From Cohnella phaseoli (GTDB taxonomy: Bacteria; Bacillota; Bacilli; Paenibacillales; Paenibacillaceae): a stretch of DNA of 64,000 nt. Position numbers and translations under genes: made by a program. Shown here in pieces: positions 33,902 to 44,100 of the stretch. The number at the start of each line of letters is the position of its first letter. The stretch's first letter is position 1. The notes below the pieces were generated by a model, which was not told the DNA's origin, did not search any database, and worked only from the letters and a program-made list of their open reading frames with translations. The stretch covers positions 206,018 to 270,017 of the forward strand of contig NZ_QRDZ01000008.1 in the NCBI RefSeq assembly GCF_003386235.1. Direction: 5' to 3'.

Positions 33902-34522
33902 ATGAACGGCGCTTGGGAGAAACACTCGAGTCCCGCACCGGAATCGGCGGCGCTCTCTTTAAAGATTCCTTTTAACGATCCATCCGTATTGCAAAGATTG
34001 TCCCAGCAGCTCGAGTATTACTTGGAAGGCCTGTCTCCCGATCGCCGGATCGTCATCGTCTGCGTCGGAACCGACCGCTCTACGGGCGACTCGTTAGGGC
34101 CTCTCGTCGGCACCGCTCTCGCTCGCGAATACAGTCCATTATTCGATCTGTACGGAACTCTCGACGAACCGGTACATGCGATGAACCTCAGCGAGACATT
34201 GCTCAAAATTATGAGAATCTCGCGACAGCCGTTCGTCATCGCCGTTGACGCTTGCCTCGGACAAGTTGCCAGCGTCGGCTGTATCCAGATCGGCTCAGGA
34301 CCGGTCAGACCCGGAGCCGGGGTGAACAAGGAGCTGCCTCCCGTCGGAGACATTCATATGACGGGAATTGTGAATGTCGGCGGCTTCATGGAATATTTCG
34401 TGCTGCAGAACACTCGTCTGAATCTGGTCGTCAAGATGTCGGAAATTATTGCGCAAAGCTTGTTAAACGCCGTACATAGCACCCGCAGCAAACCGGTTAT
34501 CCCTTCTGCATGGCCAGACTGA
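33902..34522 (+). CDS. yyaC: Sporulation protein YyaC (spore-protease-like fold)
   Basis: 206 residues, the usual YyaC length. The signature IVIVCVGTDRSTGDSLGPLVGT, then HAMNLSE and FVIAVDACLGQ, matches the YyaC family, which is structurally related to the germination protease Gpr. AGGAGG lies 12 nt before the ATG. It is transcribed opposite to its neighbours, and its last 26 bp overlap the end of the convergent DUF4446 gene. It is expected to be made in the forespore; its substrate is not known. Confidence 0.9.
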   Translation: MNGAWEKHSSPAPESAALSLKIPFNDPSVLQRLSQQLEYYLEGLSPDRRIVIVCVGTDRSTGDSLGPLVGTALAREYSPLFDLYGTLDEPVHAMNLSETLLKIMRISRQPFVIAVDACLGQVASVGCIQIGSGPVRPGAGVNKELPPVGDIHMTGIVNVGGFMEYFVLQNTRLNLVVKMSEIIAQSLLNAVHSTRSKPVIPSAWPD

Positions 34523-34988
34523 TTGCCGTCTTTTCTTCCGGGGACAGCATGTAGGCGGATTGCCCTTTATCGATCGGTTTAGCGTAAAGGAAAGTTTGCT
34601 CGCGACCATGAATTCCGGTAATGATGACACCGTCCTGCGCTTCATTAATGAATGCGACGGAGAAGCTCAGATCGCTTCCCGAATCCGAAAACGCGTTAAA
34701 CCGATGGACGCCGACTCGCCCCTTCAAAGACGAGAGGCGTCCTTCGTGCTGTTCCATCGTCTGGGCTTGTTCGGCTTGTTTGCCGCTAAGCTCAGACATC
34801 CGTTCATGAATGACGCGCATGACGTCCTCCATATTCGTTACGCCCGTATCCCCCATCAAGAGGCCGTGCGCTTTCTTAAGTTTGCTCAACTTGCTCGACA
34901 ATACGCCAAGCCAGATGAACGAGACGACCAGTAGTACGCCTAACACACCCGCAACAATAACGGTTAATTGATCGTTCCAGCCTTCCAT
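34497..34988 (-). CDS. DUF4446 family membrane-anchored protein
   Basis: 163 residues from the ATG at 34988, preceded by GGGGGA 10 nt upstream. One N-terminal transmembrane helix (TVIVAGVLGVLLVVSFIWLGV) is followed by a coiled-coil stretch (about 30-85) and a small C-terminal domain with GRVGVHRFNAFSDSGSDLSFSVAFINEAQDGVIITGIHGRE, the DUF4446 hallmark. Function is unknown. Its position near spo0J-soj is conserved in related spore-formers. It ends in a 26-bp overlap with yyaC on the other strand. Confidence 0.88.
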   Translation of the reverse strand: MEGWNDQLTVIVAGVLGVLLVVSFIWLGVLSSKLSKLKKAHGLLMGDTGVTNMEDVMRVIHERMSELSGKQAEQAQTMEQHEGRLSSLKGRVGVHRFNAFSDSGSDLSFSVAFINEAQDGVIITGIHGREQTFLYAKPIDKGQSAYMLSPEEKTAISLAMQKG

Positions 34989-35016
34989 TCTTGCTGATTC
35001 CCCCAACGTTTATATC

Positions 35017-36192
35017 TCAATTTCTTTTACGCATCGTATTAGTAATTTCCTTAACGGCATCTACCAGAGATACGATATCCGATTTCTCCGTAAAATATCC
35101 GGGACTTGCGCGCACGGCGCCCGTCTCGTAGGTTCCGGCGGTCTCGTGACCGAGCGGCGTACAGTGGAAACCTGCTCTTACCGCGATCCCGAATTGCCGA
35201 TCAAGCAGAAACGCCATTTCGGACGGATCCATCCCTTCTGCGACAAAGGAGACGATCGCCGTTCTCTCAACTCCGACTTCCGGCCCTAGAATACGAACTC
35301 CCTCAATCGCCAGCAGTCCCTCCATCAATTGAAAAGTCAAATCGCGTTCCTTGTCGTGAATGGCTTTCGTCTTCTCTCGCAGCACAAACTGAACGCCTTC
35401 GGAAAGCCCGGCAATACCGGGCGTGTTTTGCGTTCCCGCCTCATAGCGGTCGGGACGGATCATCGGTTGCTCCGGCGCTTCCGACTTACTGCCTGTTCCC
35501 CCATGCATCAGAGGCTCAAGATCTAGCTCCGGATGAATGTACAAGCCTCCGGTCCCTTGCGGGCCGAGAAGCCCCTTATGTCCGGGAAAGGCCAGAAGAT
35601 CGATCCCCATCGTTTCGACGTCTATAGGCAGCACTCCGGCGCTCTGAGCGGCATCTACAAGAAGCTTCACCCCTCGCCTCTTTGCCAACTCCCCCAGTTC
35701 CGCAATCGGAGCAATTGAGCCAAGGAGATTCGAGCTGTGCGATGCGGCAATCAACTTGGTTGACGGCGTGATGGCATCTTCTACATCCTTGACGTTCAGA
35801 CGTCCCCATTCGTCCGCGTCGATGAAAGTGGCATGAATGCCAAATCGCCGCTTCATGGCCTCAATAGGCCGTCTGACCGAGTTATGCTCAAGGGACGTGG
35901 CGATAACATGATCGCCCGGTTTAAGATAGCCTTGAATCGCCAGATTCAGCGCATGAGTCGTATTGAGCGCAAAGGCAATATCGTTCGGATTGCCGATTGC
36001 GAACAGTCGGGCCAGCCGCTTGCGTGCATCGAATAGCACCCTGCTTGCTTTAACGGCCATTTCATGGCTTCCTCTACCCGGGTTCGCCGCATTTTCCCGC
36101 ACGTTCCGTTCGATCGCTTCGACGACTCCCGGAGGCTTAGGCCAGCTAGTCGCCGCATTATCCATATAGATCAACGTTTTTTGCTCGTTCAT
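35017..36192 (-). CDS. Cysteine desulfurase family aminotransferase (class V, PLP)
   Basis: 391 residues from the ATG at 36192 (a GTG 9 bases earlier is possible). It begins with IYMDNAATSWPKP, carries the PLP-lysine motif FPGHKGLLGPQG and a histidine stacking the cofactor in SHSSNLLG/SLEHNSV-type segments. The candidate persulfide cysteine is in AVRAGFHCTPLGHE, in the short loop typical of group II (SufS/CsdA-like) enzymes. It would release sulfur or selenium from cysteine or selenocysteine. A DUF3343 carrier-like gene lies nearby, which suggests a sulfur- or selenium-handling function. It is not the main isc/suf gene because no scaffold gene is adjacent. Confidence 0.85.
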   Translation of the reverse strand: MNEQKTLIYMDNAATSWPKPPGVVEAIERNVRENAANPGRGSHEMAVKASRVLFDARKRLARLFAIGNPNDIAFALNTTHALNLAIQGYLKPGDHVIATSLEHNSVRRPIEAMKRRFGIHATFIDADEWGRLNVKDVEDAITPSTKLIAASHSSNLLGSIAPIAELGELAKRRGVKLLVDAAQSAGVLPIDVETMGIDLLAFPGHKGLLGPQGTGGLYIHPELDLEPLMHGGTGSKSEAPEQPMIRPDRYEAGTQNTPGIAGLSEGVQFVLREKTKAIHDKERDLTFQLMEGLLAIEGVRILGPEVGVERTAIVSFVAEGMDPSEMAFLLDRQFGIAVRAGFHCTPLGHETAGTYETGAVRASPGYFTEKSDIVSLVDAVKEITNTMRKRN

Positions 36193-36287
36193 CGCAGTCA
36201 CCGTCCCTTACACAACAATAGCACACCTTAGTTTAATCCTTCCGTTGGAAGATTACAACTTGGGTATGCTACTCTTATCTATCTCTA

Positions 36288-37139
36288 TTAGGCCATTGCC
36301 TTCAGCAACTCCAGCAGACGCTCCAAATCAGTTTTGCCGAAATACGAGAGTTCGATTCGCCCGTTGTCTTTATTCGGTTTGATTCGAACGGTCGTTTGAA
36401 ACTTCTCTCGCAGCGTCTCTTCAATCTCTTCTATATAAGGATCGCGTTTTTTGACCTTTGCTTTCGGTTTCACGTTCGCTTTCTTGGAATCGGCGTTTTG
36501 AACCGCCTCTTCCAGCTCGCGCACGCTCCATTCCGCAGTGACCGTCTGCTTGGCCAATTGACGCCTCAAATTGTCGTCTTTAATGCCTGCCAGCGCTCTG
36601 GCATGACCCATGGACAATGTTCCACGTGAAACATATTCCTTGATTTCTTCCGGAAGCGACAACAGCCGCAAGAAGTTTGCGATATGAGATCGAGACTTCC
36701 CTACCTTCAGAGAAAGCTCCTCTTGCGTTAACTTAAATTGATTCATAATCGCTTGATAGGCAACAGCAACCTCTATGGAATTAAGATCCTCCCGCTGAAC
36801 GTTCTCGATCAGCGCAATTTCCATGACCTGTTGATCGTTGTAAGTGCGAACAACTGCCGGGATCGTCGCATTACCGAGAAGCTGGGAAGCTCTGAATCTT
36901 CTCTCGCCCGCGATAATTTCGTAGCCCTTCAATGCCTGGCGGACAACAATCGGTTGGATGACGCCATGCTCGCGAATCGACTCGGCCAAATCCTTGATTG
37001 CTTCCTCGTCGAACGTCTTACGAGGCTGATATGGATTGGCTCTAAGCTGAGTTAACGGAATTTCAACGATTTTATCGTCTTCCTTAATCGACAGAGAGGT
37101 AATTAACGCATCTAGTCCCTTACCTAGCCGCTTGCTCAT
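36288..37139 (-). CDS. spo0J: Chromosome partitioning protein ParB (Spo0J)
   Basis: 283 residues. The N-terminal CTP-binding ParB domain (about 22-110) has the [11 protein letters not shown] segment and the ERRFRAS motif. A helix-turn-helix follows ([23 protein letters not shown]), then a C-terminal dimerisation domain. It binds parS, slides as a clamp, loads SMC and controls Soj. The coding region contains its own parS site at 36618-36633, as in Bacillus subtilis. The start overlaps the end of soj by 20 bp, so the two are co-translated. Confidence 0.97.
   Translation of the reverse strand: MSKRLGKGLDALITSLSIKEDDKIVEIPLTQLRANPYQPRKTFDEEAIKDLAESIREHGVIQPIVVRQALKGYEIIAGERRFRASQLLGNATIPAVVRTYNDQQVMEIALIENVQREDLNSIEVAVAYQAIMNQFKLTQEELSLKVGKSRSHIANFLRLLSLPEEIKEYVSRGTLSMGHARALAGIKDDNLRRQLAKQTVTAEWSVRELEEAVQNADSKKANVKPKAKVKKRDPYIEEIEETLREKFQTTVRIKPNKDNGRIELSYFGKTDLERLLELLKAMA
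36618..36633. promoter_or_regulatory. parS site 1, inside spo0J
   Basis: TGTTCCACGTGAAACA, a perfect copy of the consensus 16-bp centromere palindrome bound by ParB/Spo0J. Confidence 0.95.
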
Positions 37140-37893
37140 AGGAGATCACTTCCTTCGCCAACTCGAGATACACTTCCGCGCCCTTGGATTTTGGATCATA
37201 CGTTATGATCGATTGTCCGTGAGATGGCGCTTCGCTCAGTCTGACATTCCGAGGGATAACCGTTTGATAAACCTTCTGTTGAAAATACTTTTTGACCTCT
37301 TCGATAACCTGGATACCCAGGTTCGTACGAGCGTCAAACATCGTCAACAGGACGCCCTCGATTTGCAGCGACGTATTCAGGTGCTTCTGTACGAGCCGGA
37401 TCGAGTTAAGCAGCTGGCTCAACCCTTCCAATGCGTAATATTCGCACTGAATCGGGATCAATACGGAATCAGCCGCCGTTAGGGAGTTAATCGTGAGAAT
37501 TCCCAATGAAGGCGGACAATCGATCAGAACATAATCAAACTCACTGCGCACCAATCCCAGCGCTTTCTTAAGGCGAATTTCCCGCGACATCGTCGGCACG
37601 AGCTCGATTTCGGCGCCGGCCAATTGAATAGTGGCCGGGATAATCTTCAGATCGGGAATGTCCGTATCCGCGATCGCCTGTTTGGGATGCACCTCATTAA
37701 TAAGCACATCATATATACAATAGCTCACGTCGGCTTTATTGATACCGATCCCGCTAGTCGTATTGCCCTGCGGATCGATATCCACGATCAACACTTTTTT
37801 GCCGAGAGAAGCCAGGCAGGCGCCCAGATTCACCGATGTCGTCGTTTTGCCAACCCCGCCCTTCTGATTGGCAATCGCAATTATTTTTGACAA
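37120..37893 (-). CDS. soj: Chromosome partitioning ATPase ParA (Soj)
   Basis: 257 residues. The deviant Walker A is [15 protein letters not shown] at the N-terminus, Walker A' is [12 protein letters not shown] and Walker B is [11 protein letters not shown]. It binds DNA non-specifically as an ATP dimer, separates origins with Spo0J and regulates DnaA. Overlap of 20 bp with spo0J indicates translational coupling. The size fits the short chromosomal ParA class without an extra N-terminal DNA-binding domain. Confidence 0.97.
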   Translation of the reverse strand: MSKIIAIANQKGGVGKTTTSVNLGACLASLGKKVLIVDIDPQGNTTSGIGINKADVSYCIYDVLINEVHPKQAIADTDIPDLKIIPATIQLAGAEIELVPTMSREIRLKKALGLVRSEFDYVLIDCPPSLGILTINSLTAADSVLIPIQCEYYALEGLSQLLNSIRLVQKHLNTSLQIEGVLLTMFDARTNLGIQVIEEVKKYFQQKVYQTVIPRNVRLSEAPSHGQSIITYDPKSKGAEVYLELAKEVISYEQAAR

Positions 37894-38245
37894 CCTCTTT
37901 CACCTCGATATTCATAACCGTCCATGCGTTAACGGCAAAGCCGTTACAAGAATGACGGCATTAGATAAGCTGCAGACGATTCGGATCCTGATTGTCTCGA
38001 TTGTCGCCTCTCCGAATCGCACACGCAACAACGCCGGCATTACCGTCAATGGACGGGAATTTGCCTTCTGTCGAGCAGCAGATGGACTGAAACGCATCTT
38101 GTACATTCTGAATCATCAAAAAGACGGATGCCCTTGGGACGCTCGCTGCCAATTCGTTCAAGCGCGAGCATTCCGCCATTCCGATCCGACCGCGGCGGCC
38201 TACTGCCGTTCTCGCCGAATCTGAAGCATGGGCATCCGCTTCTTA
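37894..38245. other. 352-bp gap between soj and noc, no convincing gene
   Basis: Minus-strand codons are open at 37961-38179 (72 aa, MAECSRLNELAASVP...), in the operon direction, but the ribosome site is poor and I see no family match. A plus-strand frame also runs across. It might hold the soj-spo0J promoter, or a decayed gene corresponding to yyaB, which occupies this place in Bacillus subtilis. Confidence 0.3.
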
Positions 38246-39061
38246 CTAACGTTTAGGAATTCTAATGGTTATTTCGTAGTGATCCTCGCAATCCTTCTCT
38301 TCCGCATTAATCGGAATGCCTGATCCGGTAACCATATCCACCGATTGACGGATCGTATTCACAGCGAGCCGAACGTCTTTAGAGAACGAGAAGCGCTTAG
38401 AACGCTTCGGTTTCGAAGCCTCTAACAGAAATGCAATGCGGGTTTCGGTCTGTTTAACATTCAATTCTTTATCGATAATTTCTTTCAACAGCTTGTTCTG
38501 CATTTCTTCATCCGGCAAGGACAGCAGCGCCCTGCCGTGACGTTCGGTAATTTTCCGCTCGAGCAGCGCCTGACGCACTGTCTCTCCTAGCTGCAGCAGC
38601 CGGATCTTGTTGGCAATCGTCGACTGGCTCTTGCCTAATCGCTGAGCCAAGCTTTCCTGCGTCAGACTATGAAGATCAATCAACTTCTGATAAGCGATCG
38701 CCTCTTCCAAAGCCGTCAGACCTTCGCGTTGCAAATTCTCAATTAAAGCAACCGAAGCAGCCTGAGAATCGTTGATTTCGCGAATAATGGCCGGAATCGT
38801 GTCCATTCCCAGTTTCGTTACCGCACGCCAACGGCGCTCACCGGCAATAATCTCATGCTTCCCATCGCGCACTCGAACGACGATAGGTTGAATGACGCCA
38901 TGAGTTTTAATCGTTTGGCACAGCTCGTCGATCCGTTCATCGTCAAACACCGTACGCGGCTGATAAGGACTTGGAACGATGTCGTGAACGGATATATTCT
39001 TCACTTCTTCTTGAGAGCCGCGGTCTGTCAGACCCAGCAATCGTGAAAATTGCTCTTTCAT
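38246..39061 (-). CDS. noc: Nucleoid occlusion protein Noc (ParB paralogue)
   Basis: 271 residues. A basic amphipathic N-terminus ([11 protein letters not shown]) that in Noc anchors to the membrane precedes a ParB-type domain ([24 protein letters not shown]) and a helix-turn-helix ([23 protein letters not shown]). Location between soj and rsmG matches yyaA/noc. Noc binds scattered NBS palindromes and blocks FtsZ assembly over the nucleoid. The alternative, a second ParB, is less likely given position and the N-terminus. Confidence 0.93.
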   Translation of the reverse strand: MKEQFSRLLGLTDRGSQEEVKNISVHDIVPSPYQPRTVFDDERIDELCQTIKTHGVIQPIVVRVRDGKHEIIAGERRWRAVTKLGMDTIPAIIREINDSQAASVALIENLQREGLTALEEAIAYQKLIDLHSLTQESLAQRLGKSQSTIANKIRLLQLGETVRQALLERKITERHGRALLSLPDEEMQNKLLKEIIDKELNVKQTETRIAFLLEASKPKRSKRFSFSKDVRLAVNTIRQSVDMVTGSGIPINAEEKDCEDHYEITIRIPKR

Positions 39062-39295
39062 TTCTCTCGGATCACCACATTAAGTATGATAGGACGGATA
39101 TGTCACGTGTCCACAGCGACGAAAAAGCGCCGCCAATTCACGCCTGACGGCACATCTGCGGCACATAGATCTGTTACCTTCTTTTATTCGCTATTCCCGC
39201 CCCATTTTCCTGCCTGTGAAAAAACTTTCACGACGCCGTTGCATAGCAAACACTATAAGAATATCACGTAATCTATCCCCGAGTAAACGTAAAAA

Positions 39296-39311
39296 TGTTC
39301 CACGTGAAACA
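39296..39311. promoter_or_regulatory. parS site 2, between noc and rsmG
   Basis: TGTTCCACGTGAAACA, a perfect consensus match. It is inverted relative to site 3 and separated from it by 29 bp, within a 307-bp gap (39062-39368) that otherwise holds no gene. Confidence 0.95.
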
Positions 39312-39340
39312 TTTTTACCGATGCATCCGCATAGGCTGAT

Positions 39341-39356
39341 TGTTTCACGTGGAACA
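39341..39356. promoter_or_regulatory. parS site 3, between noc and rsmG
   Basis: TGTTTCACGTGGAACA, the exact reverse complement of site 2. It ends 12 bp before the rsmG stop codon. Confidence 0.95.
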
Positions 39357-39368
39357 TTTCTTGTGAAT

Positions 39369-40100
39369 TTAAGATTTGAGCAACGGCGTTTTGAGCGGAG
39401 TGCCGGCTTTTCTCGGATAGGCAGGCGGCGTGGAGCCCTTCTTCTCGCATACGATCAGATGCCGATCCGCCCCCTCTGTAGGAAGAGTTAGACGTTTGAC
39501 GTCAACCAGTCGTCCTCCAAGTTTGGTTAAGCTGTATCTTGCTTCATCCAATTCTACCGATATGTCCGTCCCCTTCATAGCTACGTAAAGTCCCCCGGGA
39601 CGAACGAACGGCAAACAAAATTCGTTTAATACCGCAAGACGGGCAACTGCACGTGCTGTTACGATATCGTAGCTGTCGCGATGTTCTTTCTGTCTGGCTG
39701 CATCTTCCGCTCTCGCATGCAGGCAAGAAACTTGCGCTAACTGAAGCTCGTCGACTACCGTTTCCAAAAACTTGATTCGTTTGGCCAGCGAGTCAATTAT
39801 CGTCACTCGTAAATGAGGAAACGCAATAGCCAGCGGTATTGAGGGGAATCCGGCGCCCGAGCCGATGTCCGCCAAGGATTGCGATTTAGAAAACGACACA
39901 GCCTCGGCCAGCGTTAACGAATCGTAAAAATGTTTTTCGTATACCGCTTCCCGCTCGGTAATGCCTGTTAAATTCATTTTCTCGTTCCATTCCACGAGTA
40001 AACGGTAGTAAATCTCGAATTGGTCCAGCTGCCGGTCCGTCAATTCGATGCCTAGCGGGTGGAGCCGATCGGCTAACAACTTCTGTGTGGCGTCTCTCAT
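39369..40100 (-). CDS. rsmG: 16S rRNA (guanine-527-N7) methyltransferase RsmG
   Basis: 243 residues. The Rossmann methyltransferase core has [17 protein letters not shown] as SAM-binding motif I, the acidic [15 protein letters not shown] segment as motif II, and [14 protein letters not shown] further on. It methylates G527 of 16S rRNA; loss gives low-level streptomycin resistance in other bacteria. The start overlaps the mnmG stop by 4 bp (ATGA), showing translational coupling. Confidence 0.97.
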   Translation of the reverse strand: MRDATQKLLADRLHPLGIELTDRQLDQFEIYYRLLVEWNEKMNLTGITEREAVYEKHFYDSLTLAEAVSFSKSQSLADIGSGAGFPSIPLAIAFPHLRVTIIDSLAKRIKFLETVVDELQLAQVSCLHARAEDAARQKEHRDSYDIVTARAVARLAVLNEFCLPFVRPGGLYVAMKGTDISVELDEARYSLTKLGGRLVDVKRLTLPTEGADRHLIVCEKKGSTPPAYPRKAGTPLKTPLLKS

Positions 40101-41998
40101 GAATTGTGTGCAGCCGCCGTAACGCGATTATAATGTTCAAGATGGACGAGCAGAATCGACAGATCGGCAGGAGTGACGCCCGAAATTCGCGAGGCTTGCC
40201 CAAGCGATAACGGTCGAACCTTGCCCAGCTTTTGCTTCGCCTCGGTGGCCAGTCCGTGAATCGCATCGTAATCGATGTTTTCCGGAATCCGCTTCTTCTC
40301 CATCTTCTCCATTCGTTCAACCTGCTGCAGCTGTTTTTCGATATAGCCGGCATACTTGATTTGAATCTCCACTTGTTCTTTGACGTCTTCAGGCAAATCG
40401 CCCTCTGCCGGAGCAAGCTTCTCCAAATGCGCATAGGTTACTTCCGGGCGTCGCAGCAGCGTCAACCCGTCAACCGAATTGTTTATCGGCGCGGAGCCGA
40501 CTTCGGCCAACATGGCCTGTACCGCTTCGTCTGGACGGAATTTCGTCTCCTTCAATCGGACGATTTCCGCATCAATTTGCGCTTGCTTCTCCGTAAACCT
40601 CGCATAGCGCTCGTCGGAGATCAATCCAATTTCATGACCAAGCGGAGTCAATCTCTGATCGGCATTATCGTTGCGAAGCAGCAGGCGATATTCCGCGCGT
40701 GAAGTCAGCAAGCGATAAGGCTCGTTCGTTCCCTTCGTCACGAGATCATCGATCATAACGCCGATATAGCCCTTGGAACGATCAATGATCACCGGTTTGG
40801 CGCCTTGAACCGAACGAGCGGCATTGATGCCGGCCATAATCCCTTGTCCCGCCGCTTCCTCGTATCCAGAAGTGCCGTTAATCTGGCCGGCGGTAAATAG
40901 GCCCTTTACGAGTTTCGTTTCAAGCGACGGCCACAGCTGCGTAGGAACGACGGCGTCGTACTCAATCGCATATCCGCTCCGCATCATCTCGGCCTTTTCC
41001 AATCCGGGAACCGAACGAAGAATGCGCAATTGAACGTCCTCGGGCATGCTCGTCGACAATCCTTGAACATAGTACTCCTTCGTGTTCCGTCCTTCCGGCT
41101 CAAGGAAAATCTGATGTTTGGGCTTATCGGCGAAGCGTACGATTTTATCTTCGATAGACGGACAATAGCGCGGCCCCGTACCTTCAATCAATCCGGAAAA
41201 CATCGGCGCCCGATGCAGATTGTCGTTGATGATTTGATGCGTCTCTTCCGACGTGTAGGTCAGCCAGCAGGGTAGCTGCTGATCGGCATGAGCCATATAC
41301 TCCGTTTCGTGGGAGAAGTACTTCGGCTTGCTGTCGCCCGGTTGAATTTCCGTTTTGTCGAAGTCGATCGAATCCTTGTGCACCCTAGGAGGCGTGCCCG
41401 TCTTGAGTCGAACCAGTTGAAGTCCAAGGTTTTTCAGCGATTCCGACAGCTTGACTGCAGGCTGTTGATTGTTCGGCCCGCTCTCGTACATCAGCTCTCC
41501 AAGGATAACTTTGCCGCGCAAGTACGTTCCGGTCGTCAAGACAACGGCTTTCGCTCTATAATGGGCTCCCGTCTTCGTAATGACGCCTTTGCACACTCCA
41601 TCCTCGACGACCAAATCTTCGGCCAATCCTTGACGCAAGGTCAAATTCGGCTGCTTCTCGATCGTCTCCTTCATCGTATGCTGGTACAGGAACTTGTCGG
41701 CTTGCGCTCTGAGCGCATGAACCGCCGGTCCCTTACCGGTATTCAGCATTCTCATCTGAATAAACGTTTTATCGATGTTGCGTCCCATCTCTCCGCCCAA
41801 CGCGTCGATTTCGCGTACGACATGGCCTTTCGCCGGCCCGCCGATGGAAGGATTACATGGCATAAAAGCAATCATGTCCAAATTGATGGTCAACAGCAGC
41901 GTCTCGCAACCCATTCGGGCGGCGGCCAGTGCAGCCTCGCTGCCCGCGTGTCCCGCTCCAATGACGATTACGTCATATTCTCCCGCAGAATAAGTCAT
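40097..41998 (-). CDS. mnmG: tRNA uridine-5-carboxymethylaminomethyl modification enzyme MnmG (GidA)
   Basis: 633 residues. The FAD-binding N-terminus reads [23 protein letters not shown], followed by the family signature [15 protein letters not shown] and the [19 protein letters not shown] segment. The C-terminal helical part binds MnmE. With MnmE it installs the cmnm5 group at the wobble uridine of certain tRNAs, using methylene-tetrahydrofolate and NADH. It lies 33 bp downstream of mnmE in the conserved order. Confidence 0.98.
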   Translation of the reverse strand: MTYSAGEYDVIVIGAGHAGSEAALAAARMGCETLLLTINLDMIAFMPCNPSIGGPAKGHVVREIDALGGEMGRNIDKTFIQMRMLNTGKGPAVHALRAQADKFLYQHTMKETIEKQPNLTLRQGLAEDLVVEDGVCKGVITKTGAHYRAKAVVLTTGTYLRGKVILGELMYESGPNNQQPAVKLSESLKNLGLQLVRLKTGTPPRVHKDSIDFDKTEIQPGDSKPKYFSHETEYMAHADQQLPCWLTYTSEETHQIINDNLHRAPMFSGLIEGTGPRYCPSIEDKIVRFADKPKHQIFLEPEGRNTKEYYVQGLSTSMPEDVQLRILRSVPGLEKAEMMRSGYAIEYDAVVPTQLWPSLETKLVKGLFTAGQINGTSGYEEAAGQGIMAGINAARSVQGAKPVIIDRSKGYIGVMIDDLVTKGTNEPYRLLTSRAEYRLLLRNDNADQRLTPLGHEIGLISDERYARFTEKQAQIDAEIVRLKETKFRPDEAVQAMLAEVGSAPINNSVDGLTLLRRPEVTYAHLEKLAPAEGDLPEDVKEQVEIQIKYAGYIEKQLQQVERMEKMEKKRIPENIDYDAIHGLATEAKQKLGKVRPLSLGQASRISGVTPADLSILLVHLEHYNRVTAAAHNS

Positions 41999-42031
41999 AT
42001 ATCCACCCCTCTTCGCTTTCCTTAGCTTATG

Positions 42032-43408
42032 TTATTTTCCTAAACAAAATTGTGAAAAAATTTGATCCAGCAACGAATCCCCAGCCGCATCCCCAAGGAT
42101 TTGACCTAGCGATTCCCAAGATGCGGTTATGTCGATCTGAATCAGATCGATCGGAACGCCTTCGAACGTCGCTTGTATGGCATCCTCCAGCGATTGCCGG
42201 GTTTGATGAAGCAGCGTAATATGCCGAGTGTTACTGACATACGTAATATCCCCCGATTCGACGGCTCCGCTGAAAAACATGCCCGTTACCGCCCGCTCCA
42301 GTTGTTCGATGCCTTGGCCTTCCTTTGCCGACAGGTAGACAATACGCTCCGACGGATAGTCGCGCTCGATCTCGGCCGTATCGAGCCTCTCCGGAAGATC
42401 GATCTTGTTGACGACGATAATCGTCGAGCGATCCTTAAGCTGCTGCAGCAGCTTCCGTTCATCTTCGTGCAGTTCCTCGTGCCGATTCAGCACCAGCAAG
42501 ATCAAGTCTGCATCGTTTAAGGCGCCGTGCGATCTCTCCACTCCGATCTGCTCGACGATATCCTCCGTTTCTCGAATGCCCGCCGTATCTAACAGTCTAA
42601 GCGGTATCCCGGATAGCGATACCGATTCTTCCACAATATCCCGAGTCGTTCCGGGGATGTCCGTCACGATCGCTTTATTCTCGCGTGCCAAAGCGTTCAA
42701 CAGAGAAGATTTGCCGGCATTCGGTCGCCCAACGATCGCTGTCACGATGCCCTCTCGCAAAATCTTTCCTTCATTCGATCGCTGCAGCAGCTCATTCACT
42801 TCTTCTCGCACCTGACGGCAATTCGAACGAATCAGTTCAGCCGTGACATCCTCTACATCGTGTTCGGGGTAATCGATGTTCACTTCGACATGAGCGATCA
42901 ATTCGATCAGCTGTTGTCGCAGCGGAAAGATTTTTTTCGATACTGCGCCTTCCGCCTGTCTTCTCGCCACTTGGAAAGCGCGATCCGACTTCGACCGAAT
43001 CAGATCGATGACCGCTTCGGCTTGTGCCAGATCAATTCTCCCATTTAAAAACGCCCGTTTTGTGAACTCGCCCGGCTCCGCCAATCTGACCCCATGCCGC
43101 AGCACAAGCTCCAGCACCGACTTCACCGCAACGATGCCGCCATGCGTACTGATTTCCACGACATCCTCGGCCGTGAACGACCGCGGTCCTTTCATGACCG
43201 TCACCAGCACTTCATCGATGCGACGATCCGATTGCGGATCTATGATCCAGCCGTATTGAACGGTGTGCGAAGCGGCCTCGCGCAAATCAAGCTTGGACCG
43301 GAATAACTTGGCCACCGAGTTGATCGCTTCCGGCCCGCTTACTCTAACGACAGCAATACTGCCTTCGCCGAGCGCCGTCGCAATCGCGGCGATTGTATCC
43401 TCGTTCAT
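42032..43408 (-). CDS. mnmE: tRNA modification GTPase MnmE (TrmE)
   Basis: 458 residues from the ATG at 43408 (AGAGGG 6 nt upstream), giving the normal start MNEDTIAAIATALGEG; the longer frame is not supported. An N-terminal tetrahydrofolate-binding domain, a helical domain and a nested G domain are present. G motifs include GRPNAGKSSLLNAL, DIPGTTRD and NKID. The last residues are FCLGK with the conserved C-terminal cysteine. It works with MnmG on wobble uridine modification; potassium-dependent dimerisation drives GTP hydrolysis. Confidence 0.97.
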   Translation of the reverse strand: MNEDTIAAIATALGEGSIAVVRVSGPEAINSVAKLFRSKLDLREAASHTVQYGWIIDPQSDRRIDEVLVTVMKGPRSFTAEDVVEISTHGGIVAVKSVLELVLRHGVRLAEPGEFTKRAFLNGRIDLAQAEAVIDLIRSKSDRAFQVARRQAEGAVSKKIFPLRQQLIELIAHVEVNIDYPEHDVEDVTAELIRSNCRQVREEVNELLQRSNEGKILREGIVTAIVGRPNAGKSSLLNALARENKAIVTDIPGTTRDIVEESVSLSGIPLRLLDTAGIRETEDIVEQIGVERSHGALNDADLILLVLNRHEELHEDERKLLQQLKDRSTIIVVNKIDLPERLDTAEIERDYPSERIVYLSAKEGQGIEQLERAVTGMFFSGAVESGDITYVSNTRHITLLHQTRQSLEDAIQATFEGVPIDLIQIDITASWESLGQILGDAAGDSLLDQIFSQFCLGK

Positions 43409-43479
43409 GAGAATCCCTCTTTCCGTTAAAAAACGCAATGACCCCCCCAACGATGCGGAAGCCATTGCGCGGACGCTAA

Positions 43480-44100
43480 CTATTGCTTTAAGGCAATCAC
43501 GATTCTACGATTCGGCTCGTCTCCCTGACTATAAGTCTTGACGTTCGGATTCGACTGCAATCGTGCATGGATAATTTTACGCTCTTGGGAGGTCATCGGT
43601 TCAAGCACGACCTCCTTGCGCGTTCGAACGACCTTCATCGCCATTCGTTCGGACAGTGCCTCCAGAGTCTGGCGGCGACGCTCGCGAAATTGCTCGGCAT
43701 CGAGCACGATACGAAGATGACGGTCCGAGTGGCGATTAGCCACGATGTTCGTCAAGTATTGAAGAGAATCCAAAGTTTGTCCACGACGACCGATCAGAAT
43801 GCCCAAGTCCGAACCCGTAATGTTAATCCGTACTGCATCATTCTCATCCACCCGCTCAACGGAAACGGTTAGATCCATCGCTGCCGACACTTCGCGAAGA
43901 AAGGCGATAGCCTCCTCCACGCCGTCCGGAAGCAATTCCAGCTCTACCTTTGCCTCTTTGGCTCCAATCAGCCCGAACAATCCTTTGCTCGGCTGTTCCA
44001 ATACTTTGACATTCACCCGGTCTTCCGTAACGCCCAACTGGGCCAGACCGCTGCGAACCGCATCTTCTATCGTTTTCCCAGATGCCAGGAGCTTTTTCAT
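43480..44100 (-). CDS. jag: RNA-binding protein Jag/KhpB (SpoIIIJ-associated)
   Basis: 206 residues with the three standard parts: Jag N-terminal domain (about 1-50), KH domain containing IGRRGQTLDSLQYLTNIV, and R3H domain near the C-terminus (RERRRQTLEALSERMA region). KhpB/Jag binds RNA, probably with KhpA, and influences cell division and envelope synthesis in Firmicutes. Its ATG overlaps the yidC stop by 4 bp, so it is translated with the insertase. Confidence 0.95.
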   Translation of the reverse strand: MKKLLASGKTIEDAVRSGLAQLGVTEDRVNVKVLEQPSKGLFGLIGAKEAKVELELLPDGVEEAIAFLREVSAAMDLTVSVERVDENDAVRINITGSDLGILIGRRGQTLDSLQYLTNIVANRHSDRHLRIVLDAEQFRERRRQTLEALSERMAMKVVRTRKEVVLEPMTSQERKIIHARLQSNPNVKTYSQGDEPNRRIVIALKQ

